A DNA stretch of 24,449 nucleotides from JAUWKC01 sp035529895 (GTDB taxonomy: Bacteria > Planctomycetota > Phycisphaerae > Sedimentisphaerales > Anaerobacaceae): the NCBI GenBank assembly GCA_035529895.1, contig DATKVV010000044.1, positions 1 to 24,449 on the forward strand, written 5' to 3'. The notes under the pieces were generated by a model. The model saw only the letters and a program-made list of their open reading frames with translations. It did not search any database and was not told the DNA's origin. The stretch's first letter is position 1; the number at the start of each line of letters is the position of its first letter. The translations under genes and the position numbers were made by a program. Positions 7,547-14,257 of this stretch are shown one piece after another.

Positions 7547-7999
7547 TCAAAATAAAATACTAATGAAAGCTGACGCTATGGAAATAATAATCGCAGCTAT
7601 TCCAAGCCCTTTGCCGCGCATTGACGGATTCTTTCCTACTTGGGAAAGCCCTATGCAGGCGAAGGTTATAGATAACACAAACAATACAATAGCCATACCA
7701 CGGGCAAGTTGTAATACCTCCTCAGAAAAACCAGATGATGGGCCAGGAATAAGTAATAAAGAGACGACAAAAGCAGTTATACAAAAACCATTCCATCTTG
7801 GTTTTGTTTCTGATTGTTCGGGGTGTATAAAATGAGTGACTTCATTATTGGGTTGCATATTTGATTTTTTGTTATCATCTTGCTTTCTTAATCGGGCGTT
7901 GCATTCGGCGCAAACTATATGGTCACGATAGATATGAACTGTCTCGAGTTTGCCAATTGCTCGTGCGCAATTTTCACAAAGGCGTGTTTTTTCTGTCAT
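7547..7999 (-). CDS. Zinc-ribbon membrane protein, DUF4190-like (AT-rich block)
   Basis: A 150-residue protein. The N-terminus has two CxxC pairs (CENC at 8-11 and CAEC at 30-33), a small zinc ribbon. After a polar linker come two hydrophobic segments (ITAFVVSLLLIPGP and GMAIVLFVLSITFACIGLSQ) and a C-terminal one (GLGIAAIIISIASAFISILF). The pattern of short zinc ribbon plus a GFCITAFVVSLLL....IGLSQVGKNP membrane unit resembles DUF4190-type proteins, which have no known biochemical role. AAGGAAA upstream of the ATG at 7999 supports the start. It is followed closely by the gene at 7517-7200. Confidence 0.68.
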   Translation of the reverse strand: MTEKTRLCENCARAIGKLETVHIYRDHIVCAECNARLRKQDDNKKSNMQPNNEVTHFIHPEQSETKPRWNGFCITAFVVSLLLIPGPSSGFSEEVLQLARGMAIVLFVLSITFACIGLSQVGKNPSMRGKGLGIAAIIISIASAFISILF

Positions 8000-8044
8000 T
8001 CTTTACTTTCCTTTTTGGAGATTTTGGCTTTCACGGTAAAATAC

Positions 8045-8452
8045 CTATTGCAATTCAAAGTCTAGCGAATCAAATAGTTGCTCAAAAACAGCATTTGCAA
8101 TTTTATTTACTTGATACGCATAATATATGGCAATTATTATGCCAACTATACCCACGACTAAAAGACCCATGACCAGGGTTAGGATACCAGTGGCACTTAG
8201 TCCGGTGGTTCCGTTGGCTATGAAATCTATGTTATTGCCTCGAATTTTAAATCGTAAGCAGCTTTTAAATTTACACCAAGTATTTTCTTCAGGTATGGCG
8301 GTAAATTCTAAACGGTCATCGGATTTACTTTTGATATCTATAGATTTGAAAAAAATATTTAGTTGCTCTTGCACTATGTTAGACAAGTGTTTGTTGCGAT
8401 ATGAGTTGTTGGCTGTAATTGACCTTTTGATAGCAAAGCCTTCACTTGCCAT
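8045..8452 (-). CDS. Small membrane protein, unrecognised family (AT-rich block)
   Basis: A 135-residue protein with no family recognised. Residues 1-80 are soluble and mixed in charge; residues about 85-115 are a long hydrophobic stretch (GILTLVMGLLVVGIVGIIIA and on), long enough for one or two helices; a short amphipathic tail follows (IANAVFEQLFDSLDFELQ). The ATG at 8452 has AAGGAAG upstream. It is the first of three small membrane-protein genes that run on the minus strand with short gaps, suggesting a shared transcript. The gene starts about 27 bp past the end of the broken FN3 fragment. Confidence 0.6.
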   Translation of the reverse strand: MASEGFAIKRSITANNSYRNKHLSNIVQEQLNIFFKSIDIKSKSDDRLEFTAIPEENTWCKFKSCLRFKIRGNNIDFIANGTTGLSATGILTLVMGLLVVGIVGIIIAIYYAYQVNKIANAVFEQLFDSLDFELQ

Positions 8453-8478
8453 AGTAACTTCCTTGATTTTAGAGCATA

Positions 8479-8748
8479 CTATAAAACCGCCATCACGCTA
8501 CTTCGCGCCTGACCTTCACCGCATTTATTTGCCGCCATAATTTAATATTCGAGTTGCGCGTCTTTCGGCTGGTCAACCAACGTTGATTCGGTCTGGATAG
8601 CCGTTGCGACATCCTGCCGCGCGCCATCGGTACGATTCCTGCGCTGAATTTTATACTCGATAACTCTTCCGCCGTCAACGGGCTCTTTCCAATCGAGCAA
8701 CGTCCAGCCATCGCCCTGCTGCATCGCTTCGAGTTGCCTTTGTGCGAA
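8479..8748 (-). pseudogene. Broken fibronectin type III fragment with in-frame stop
   Basis: The frame reads QLEAMQQGDGWTLLDWKEP, then VDGGRVIEYKIQRRNRTDGA and so on to QLEY, stop TAA (8544-8542), then in the same frame IMAANKCGEGQARSSVMAVL and TAG at 8481-8479. The part after the stop matches the usual end of a widespread FN3-domain protein family (EYRVIAVNKAGEGEPSNTVM), with the stop at the Arg codon. So this is the C-terminal piece of such a protein, cut at its N-terminus where the right repeat begins and inactivated by one nonsense change. A short product from the ATG just before QQGDGW is conceivable. Confidence 0.7.
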
Positions 8749-8754
8749 GGGAAC

Positions 8755-8783
8755 ATTATACAAGGGAGCGAGGACATTGTCCA
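8755..8783 (-). promoter_or_regulatory. Putative promoter in the right repeat copy
   Basis: TGGACA (8783-8778) and TATAAT (8760-8755), 17 bp apart, read leftward into the FN3 fragment and the three small membrane-protein genes. The hexamers match those of the left copy exactly although the spacer has changed, which suggests they are still in use. Confidence 0.55.
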
Positions 8784-8863
8784 GCACGGTGCAAATCAAA
8801 TGGCGAAATATCGGAGCTTTCGGGACCTATGGGTGATATCACAAAACAAACCTTCTTGTCCAT
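8756..8863 (-). pseudogene. Degenerate N-terminal fragment of a TIR-like protein (right copy)
   Basis: ATG at 8863 opens 35 codons starting MDKKVCFVISPIGPESSDI, then an unrelated tail and TAA. The opening is the N-terminal signature of TIR-like domain proteins. Compared with the left copy the first 16 residues (to the E of GPE) are identical. It overlaps the promoter, so it is probably not a working gene. Confidence 0.5.
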
Positions 8864-8886
8864 CCGGCCTGTCTGCGTGGGGACTT

Positions 8887-8910
8887 GCCTGCCGCTCCGG
8901 CGGGGCAGGC
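8887..8910. repeat. GC-rich palindrome in the right repeat
   Basis: GCCTGCC (8887-8893) pairs perfectly with GGCAGGC (8904-8910) around a 10-base GC-rich loop. It is the counterpart of 5271-5298 and looks like a REP-type palindrome. Confidence 0.55.
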
Positions 8911-9290
8911 AGGTCAATAAAAAGTTACGTTCCTTTTTCCGCGGTCAATCAATTAGTATGGTGTCCCCAGATTTCAGACTCTGCTGCATTTCGAGAGTCA
9001 GCTTGGTGAATGTCGCCAGCGGCAAGATTAGCAAGAAAGAGACTTTAATTCGTTGCAATTCGAAGGAGATTTTTATATTATCGGCAAATTGGAAGGTTTG
9101 GCTGCGTCGCCAAGTGTTTAGTAAGAGAAATATCGATTAAAAAAAACGGTCGAAATGAAAGAGGATTCAGCATATCCTTAAACTTGATGAGGCAAATGCA
9201 GACAGTCAGAAATGCAGTTAGGTAATCCGACACCTGAGCACCGGACTTTCCAAGAATCGATGTTGTCTTTGTGGTAAGAAGGAGAAAATC

Positions 9291-10802
9291 GTGAATGTGA
9301 AGAACTGGGCCATTATACAAGAGACCGGTATTATCATAGCTGTTTTTGTCGGCTGTTCGTTTGGTTCAATTGCATCGGCCGATGTAAAGCCTGCCGATAT
9401 CTTAGGCGACCATATGGTATTACAGTGTGGCATGGCGGTGCCTGTGTGGGGGACGGCTGAGCCCGGCGAAGAAGTAACAGTCACCTTTGACGGTCAGAGC
9501 AAGAAGACCAAGGCTGATTTTAGCGGCAGATGGATGACTATGCTTGACCCGTTAAAAGTGGGCAAGCCTCGCGCTATGACAATTGCCGGCAAGAACACAA
9601 TTACTTTTAATGATGTGCTGGTCGGTGAGGTCTGGGTCTGTTCCGGGCAATCAAATATGGCAATGAAAATGAGTGCTGTCAACAACGCCCAAGAGGAGAT
9701 AGCGGCGGCAGACTATGCGCGGATTCGACTAAACGGCACCAGCGGGTGGCAGCCGTGCAGTCCTGAAACCGTACGCGGCTTTTCCTCAACCGCTTATTTC
9801 TTCGGCCGACACCTTTATGAAAACCTCGGTGTTCCCGTTGGTCTGATTAACCGTTCCGTCGGCGGCACCCCCATCGAAGAATGGACACCTCGTGAAGCTG
9901 TCCTTGCTACCGAATACGGCAAGAAAATGTATGAAGGGCCTAATTCAGAACCCATGAAATCCGAATATGTAAAATACCTTAAGCGTGTTGAGGAGGCCAA
10001 AGAGCGTATCAGGCAATGGAAAGAGGCTCAGAAACAAGGCAAAGCGCAGGGCCGAACGCCCAAATTGCCGAAGTTTCGCGGCGGATTGACGGATGCACAG
10101 ATTGGCAGTTTGTACCGGGAAAAAATTCAGCCGGTCATCCCGTATGCGATTCGCGGGGTAATCTGGTATCAGGGCGAGAGAAATGCCAGATTTCCGAATG
10201 GGGCTTTGGCCTATCGTCAGTTACTGCCCGCTATGATAGGGGCATGGCGAAAAGCCTGGGGACAGGGAGGTTTTCCTTTTCTGTATGTGCAGTTGCCCAA
10301 CTGGGAGGGGGGCAAAGACTGGCCCGTGATTCGTGAATCCATGCTGAAAAGCCTTAGTACGCCCAATACCGGTATGGCCGTTACAATCGACATCGGAAAA
10401 AGTCTCCACCCCAAGAACAAGCAGGATGTGGGCAAGCGCCTCGGACTTCTGGCTCGTGACATAGCCTATGGTCAGGAGATAGTAAGTTCCGGCCCCCTAT
10501 ACAAGTCCGTGAAAATCGACGGCAGCAAGATAGTCTTGAGTTTCGTAAGCATCGGGGGCGGCCTCGTTGCCAAAGACGGCGAGTTGAAGAGTTTTGAGAT
10601 AGCCGGCCGGGACTGCAATTTTGTCGAGGCCAGTGCGAAGATTGAAGGGGATAAGGTGGTTGTTGAAAGCGGCAGGGTTGCAAAGCCCGTGGCCGTAAGG
10701 TATGGATGGGCAAGAGACCCCGAGTGCTACCTCTATAACAAAGAAGGCCTGCCAGCCTCACCGTTTCGCACGGATAGTTGGGATGTTCCGTCTGAGCATT
10801 GA
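9291..10802 (+). CDS. Sialate O-acetylesterase-type secreted esterase
   Basis: A 503-residue protein of the SASA/SGNH esterase family, which removes O-acetyl groups from sialic acids or from plant and algal polysaccharides. It has an N-terminal signal peptide (IIIAVFVGCSFGSIASA, cut near residue 30). The family opening (ILGDHMVLQ.....VWGTAEPGE) and a beta-sandwich region precede the nucleophile motif CSGQSNM (Ser121). GGTPIEEWTP, WYQGERN and DIG.SLHPKNKQDVGKRL (Asp367, His373) complete the esterase core. Length and order are normal for the family. The start is GTG with AAGGAG about 8 bases upstream; no partner genes lie next to it, so it seems to be a single-gene unit in a glycan-degrading organism. 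The true substrate cannot be told from sequence. Confidence 0.88.
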   Translation: MNVKNWAIIQETGIIIAVFVGCSFGSIASADVKPADILGDHMVLQCGMAVPVWGTAEPGEEVTVTFDGQSKKTKADFSGRWMTMLDPLKVGKPRAMTIAGKNTITFNDVLVGEVWVCSGQSNMAMKMSAVNNAQEEIAAADYARIRLNGTSGWQPCSPETVRGFSSTAYFFGRHLYENLGVPVGLINRSVGGTPIEEWTPREAVLATEYGKKMYEGPNSEPMKSEYVKYLKRVEEAKERIRQWKEAQKQGKAQGRTPKLPKFRGGLTDAQIGSLYREKIQPVIPYAIRGVIWYQGERNARFPNGALAYRQLLPAMIGAWRKAWGQGGFPFLYVQLPNWEGGKDWPVIRESMLKSLSTPNTGMAVTIDIGKSLHPKNKQDVGKRLGLLARDIAYGQEIVSSGPLYKSVKIDGSKIVLSFVSIGGGLVAKDGELKSFEIAGRDCNFVEASAKIEGDKVVVESGRVAKPVAVRYGWARDPECYLYNKEGLPASPFRTDSWDVPSEH

Positions 10803-11172
10803 AGGGTGAGTTGACTAAACCAGTTGGATGTACCAAGCTCCCGCATATTTCACAGGGGTATTGAATTTTGACGTGGGGGGTGATTTCGCCCTGACCCGGG
10901 CAGGATACGCTTAAGTAGACGGGCACCCGGTGAGATGTCGAAATTGGAGCCTGTTTACCGGCTTGGTCGCGCCGCCTCATCTGGTATTGGTCAGCTTTAC
11001 GCTTTTGGCTTAAAGTTATTAGCTCGCAACCGCCTTTTTTCAAGCTGTCAGCCAATGGAGGAGTCCACAAAAATCCTGTTCGCTCGTTTTTTTTCTGCTA
11101 CCGGCTAAAATAGAGCGCTCTTATAATAGATAATCAGTTATTTGTATAGAAACTCCAAAGGGCTGTACGATT
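10803..11172. other. 370-bp intergenic region
   Basis: No gene is supported on either strand. A minus-strand open frame covers much of it but runs antisense into the esterase gene. TATAAT at 11122-11127 lies 45 bp before the M48 gene, without a good -35 hexamer. An eight-base T run occurs at 11087-11094 in plus-strand reading, with no clear stem before it. Confidence 0.4.
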
Positions 11173-11991
11173 ATGTGCAAAAAGCTGGGCTTGCTCCTAT
11201 TGTGCGTTGTTTCGTGCTTTTCCGCCGGCTGTGCCCTGAATCCGATAACCGGCGAACAGGAGCTTATGTTCTTTCCGCCCGAGCAGGATATTGAAATAGG
11301 CCGGCAGTACGCCCCCGAAGTTGAAAAGGAGCTCGGCGGCAGAATCGCGAATGAAAGTCTGCAAAACTATGTTGACAGCGTAGGGCAGAGAATCGCACGC
11401 GTCAGCCATCAGCCGAATCTGCAGTATCACTTTGTCGCGCTCGAGCACAAGTCCGTTAACGCCTTCGCCCTGCCCGGCGGATACCTTTTTATTACCAGAG
11501 GCATGCTCGAGAAGCTCGAGACGGAGGCACAGTTGGCGTCGGTTCTGGCACATGAAGTAGTGCACGTTGTCGCCAGAGACACCACGAATCAGATGAGCAA
11601 CGAGATTGGAATGGGTCTTTTGCTTGCCGCTGCAGCTTCCGCCACGACATCGAGGTCTGTATCAACGGTAGCGGGCCTGACACGCCAGATTTTAAGCCTT
11701 CAATACAGCCAGAAGGACGAACGCGAGGCCGACCTCGGCGGCCTGGACTATATGGTTCGCGCCGGCTACAATCCCTATGGGGCGGTTGAAACCATGCACA
11801 TACTCGAAAGACAGCACGGAACAAGCCCCATCGAGTTTTTCGCAACCCATCCATCCCCCCAAAACCGTATAGGATATCTGACGCGAAGGATTCAAACAAA
11901 GTATGATAACGTATCGGGGTTGAGAGTCGCCAGGGAAGATTACGGCAGATATGTCCTGGAACCGCTAAGCAGGCAACCTGGCAGCCCTTGA
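11173..11991 (+). CDS. M48-family metalloprotease, lipoprotein
   Basis: A 272-residue zinc protease of the M48 family, BepA/LoiP-like. The N-terminus is a lipoprotein signal (LGLLLLCVVSCFSAGC, lipid Cys20), so the enzyme is anchored in the membrane and faces the periplasm. The family landmarks follow in order: NPITGEQELMF, then VNAFALPGGYLFITRGML, the zinc site HEVVH (127-131), the third-ligand motif DEREADLGGLDYM (182-194) and the C-terminal FFATHPSPQNRI. In enterobacteria such proteins act in quality control of outer-membrane proteins. Nothing is missing. AAAGGG upstream of the ATG is a moderate ribosome site. The gene stands alone; a strong hairpin follows at 12036-12062. Confidence 0.92.
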   Translation: MCKKLGLLLLCVVSCFSAGCALNPITGEQELMFFPPEQDIEIGRQYAPEVEKELGGRIANESLQNYVDSVGQRIARVSHQPNLQYHFVALEHKSVNAFALPGGYLFITRGMLEKLETEAQLASVLAHEVVHVVARDTTNQMSNEIGMGLLLAAAASATTSRSVSTVAGLTRQILSLQYSQKDEREADLGGLDYMVRAGYNPYGAVETMHILERQHGTSPIEFFATHPSPQNRIGYLTRRIQTKYDNVSGLRVAREDYGRYVLEPLSRQPGSP

Positions 11992-12035
11992 ACTTTGCTT
12001 GCCCCAACCGCAGCGATTGCCCCCCGCGCAAAAAC

Positions 12036-12062
12036 AAGCCCGACTCAATCTGAGTCGGGCTT
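12036..12062 (-). terminator. Rho-independent terminator, best for the minus strand
   Basis: AAGCCCGACTCA (12036-12047) pairs with TGAGTCGGGCTT (12051-12062) around a 3-base loop, 12 perfect pairs. On the minus strand it is followed by GTTTTTG, so it fits the end of the zinc-ribbon gene transcript (stop at 12183). It also lies 45 bp past the M48 gene and may stop that transcript too. Confidence 0.8.
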
Positions 12063-12182
12063 ATGAAAAATCGGTCATTCCGTCTTTGTACTTCGGCTGC
12101 GAAACTTGGCTGCGCCGGCACACGGCCTCGCTCGCCTAAAAACCTGGTCTCTAATCACCGGCCGCTCCTCCCATTGTAGTTG

Positions 12183-12617
12183 TTACTTTTTGCCTTGCCG
12201 GCGCGCCGCCGCTGCCTCTTTTCTCTCCCTTTCTATTTGGCTATGGCCGCACTTCGGACATCTGTCTTCATAATCGCCACGCTTCCAGTTTGCTTCAAAG
12301 ACGATGCCGCAGTCTTCCTTTTCGCATTTTACGGCTCGATAAACGCTCGGCTCTCCGCACTTTGTACAAATCAAGGCCGGCGCGCTCATCATGGTCGGAG
12401 TAGTATTCTTTTCCAGGTATTCGTAGTACTCTTTCTTGGTGATCTCGTATTCGGCCTCGCACTTTGGGTTGCGGCACTTGACCCACGTCATCTCCTTGGC
12501 AAAGTGAGCGGGAATGCCCTCGTTTCTTCTGGTGGACTTATATGCGATTACGGCCGCCGCACCCAGACATACGACGATAACGGCAATCATAATCGGCTTC
12601 TTTTTGCTCTCGTCCAT
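12183..12617 (-). CDS. Membrane-anchored zinc-ribbon protein, function unknown
   Basis: A 144-residue protein. One N-terminal transmembrane helix (PIMIAVIVVCLGAAAVIAY) is followed by a cytoplasmic or periplasmic part with three Cys pairs or groups: CRNPKC, CTKC, and CEKEDC followed by CPKCGH. Together they look like two zinc ribbons. The tail is Ala/Arg/Lys-rich (RERKEAAAARRQGKK). No enzyme family is recognised. The ATG at 12617 is chosen because GGAGG lies 7 bases upstream; a longer frame from 12644 lacks this. A TTGACA-17-TAACCT promoter and an inverted repeat lie upstream, and a terminator downstream, so it is a single-gene transcript. Confidence 0.72.
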   Translation of the reverse strand: MDESKKKPIMIAVIVVCLGAAAVIAYKSTRRNEGIPAHFAKEMTWVKCRNPKCEAEYEITKKEYYEYLEKNTTPTMMSAPALICTKCGEPSVYRAVKCEKEDCGIVFEANWKRGDYEDRCPKCGHSQIERERKEAAAARRQGKK

Positions 12618-12644
12618 ATCGATACCTCCAAAAACAATAAGCAA

Positions 12645-12680
12645 CAGTGGTTACCAATTTATGCCGGCAGGTTACCACTG
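12645..12680. promoter_or_regulatory. Inverted repeat over the -10 region, operator-like
   Basis: CAGTGGTTACC (12645-12655) and GGTTACCACTG (12670-12680) are inverted copies with one mismatch, 14 bp apart. The right arm overlaps the -10 hexamer (12674-12669) and the left arm lies just downstream of the predicted start site. It could be a repressor site or a leader hairpin. Confidence 0.5.
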
Positions 12681-12697
12681 ATTGCCTCCTTTGTCAA
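12669..12697 (-). promoter_or_regulatory. Putative promoter of the zinc-ribbon gene
   Basis: On the minus strand TTGACA (12697-12692) is 17 bp from TAACCT (12674-12669). The -35 is perfect and the -10 matches four of six consensus bases. The start near 12662 gives a leader of about 45 bases. Confidence 0.55.
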
Positions 12698-12884
12698 AAA
12701 TATATTTCCCGGCAAGTCCAACTTTTCTGCCGACACCCCCTTTCATATCGATGATACGGTCCGATATTCGGTAATAATGATGCGCAAACCCGCCGGCCTG
12801 TTCCGTAAATTCTTGCGCTTTGCGTCATATTCTCGCTAAATCTCGCGTATCGGCCGGTTTTTTAACGTGGGTTTTCCGATAATA

Positions 12885-13955
12885 TCATTGCTCCGGCCGC
12901 GCAGGCCCAATATCCGCTGGTTCGAGCCGCGCCCTCTCCAGGACCCTCTGCGGCTCTTCCGGCATGCCCGTCCGGGCCGAAAGATAAGCCGATTCAATCA
13001 CGGCCATATTCCTCAGATTCTCCTTGCCGCTGCTGCAAAGCGTGTCTTTGTCGGGCGATATAACGCTCAGCGCAAAATTCTCCAGCAGCCTGGTCATACG
13101 GAAAAACTTACTGTCGTCGTATTGCTGTTGCTCGCTGGTCTGCCCCAAAAGGTCATTAATGCTGAGTTTACTGTCGCTGACTGTCAGGGTTGTATCCTTA
13201 CCATAGACCGCCAGCAGCTCCCGTTCCGGCCCGAGCGTGCTGTGCCGTGAGGCCGTCAGGCTCGCGATAAAGGTCTCGCTGAATCTCATCGTTAGCAGCG
13301 CCGTATCTTCGGTCAAATAAAGCCGCTGTTGTCTATCCCCGGCCGTGCTGATGTTCATGGCAAACACCCGCTCCGGCATACCAAAGTTCCAGACTATCTG
13401 GTCGATTATTCCGTAGCAGTTGTGCAGGAGGACGCCGCCGCCGGCCAGTTTCGGGTCGGCCTGCCACGCCGGATACCGCCGGTTTATCGCAGTCGCCACC
13501 GCGGTAATCAAACAGATTTGCTCAATTCTGCCCTGCTGCACAGATTCCCGCAAGGCAAGAAAGCTCCGCGCAAACCGCCCCGTATTGGCGACGGCAAATT
13601 TCACGTTTTCGTTCTCAGCCAGCCGGACGAGCTCGACCGCTTCCTCGAAATTCCTTGCGGGCGGAGCGAGTTTGAGAATATTGCATTTCTTTTTTATCGC
13701 CATTTTGACGTGCTCGTCGCACGTATGCAGACCGGCCGCCGCCAGCAGACAATCGAACTGATTCTGCATTATCATCTGCCGGTAGTCGTCGTACCAGGCG
13801 CACTTGTATTGGTCGCCGGTTTCTTCCGCCAGGTTGGCGTCTTTATCGGCGACCGCCCCAATCTCGAAACAGTCCATTTGCGATGCCGCTTCCAGCAGAA
13901 GCCGCCCGTTATCATCAAGGCCCAGCACGGCCGCTTTCAATTTACCTTCACCCAT
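12885..13955 (-). CDS. Gfo/Idh/MocA-family oxidoreductase
   Basis: A 356-residue protein of the Gfo/Idh/MocA family, NAD(P)-dependent enzymes that mostly act on sugars or inositols. The N-terminal Rossmann fold opens with KAAVLGLDDNG; the family loop reads CNILKLAPPARNFEEAVELV, and the second domain has GGGVLLHNCYGIIDQIVWNFG in the place of the usual G..HxxD catalytic segment. Two points deviate: the dinucleotide loop lacks the normal GxGxxG spacing, and the EKP motif reads LKLAPP. The enzyme may thus use a different cofactor arrangement or not be catalytic. The ATG at 13955 is preceded by GGAG at 9 bases; a longer frame to 14219 has no such support and low similarity. Confidence 0.8.
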   Translation of the reverse strand: MGEGKLKAAVLGLDDNGRLLLEAASQMDCFEIGAVADKDANLAEETGDQYKCAWYDDYRQMIMQNQFDCLLAAAGLHTCDEHVKMAIKKKCNILKLAPPARNFEEAVELVRLAENENVKFAVANTGRFARSFLALRESVQQGRIEQICLITAVATAINRRYPAWQADPKLAGGGVLLHNCYGIIDQIVWNFGMPERVFAMNISTAGDRQQRLYLTEDTALLTMRFSETFIASLTASRHSTLGPERELLAVYGKDTTLTVSDSKLSINDLLGQTSEQQQYDDSKFFRMTRLLENFALSVISPDKDTLCSSGKENLRNMAVIESAYLSARTGMPEEPQRVLERARLEPADIGPARPEQ

Positions 13956-14257
13956 CTTATTCGCTCCGTCAAAATCGCCTCTAACTTCAAATCGCCGGCC
14001 GCCACTCTCAGCCCGCCCGATTGTACATTCCTCCCGCCACAGAATAGTAAATGCTAAGTGCCAAACAGTAAATAGTAAATTAGGGCATCCCGACCGAAGC
14101 CCGCCAGCCGTGTGTCGCATCTGGTGAAGGATAATGCTGTTCGGCACGGATGTTGCTTTGTGGAAGAAATACGGAATTCCCTGTTTTAACCTGCGCCGTT
14201 GTTTACGGCTTTGCCACAATGTAATGTTGACGCCGGCAGGGCGCCCAAATGACCGTG
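13956..14257. other. 302-bp intergenic region
   Basis: No gene or clear regulatory element is seen. It contains AT-rich repeats of the words AGTAAAT and TAGTAAA around 14043-14085. Confidence 0.35.

Larger units (their letters stand above)
8737..8985. repeat. Right copy of ~250-bp imperfect direct repeat
   Basis: Matches 5121-5374 in the same orientation, from CCTTTGTGCGAAG to CAGATTT. It carries the same TGGACA-17-TATAAT promoter, the same TIR-like opening and an equivalent GC-rich palindrome. Its left edge abuts the FN3 fragment. Beyond its right edge, a minus-strand frame without a start (stop at 8947-8945, open to about 9136) reads FTKLTLEMQQSLKSGDTILI, faintly like the DUF4041 tail FTKLAQAEQYRQSL, so the similarity may extend a little further. 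Confidence 0.85.

Noticed and set aside
10381..11070. Minus-strand open frame of 229 codons after the esterase gene
   Set aside because: Over half is antisense to the esterase; the intergenic half shows no ribosome site or recognised domain, although PCEICG looks gene-like.
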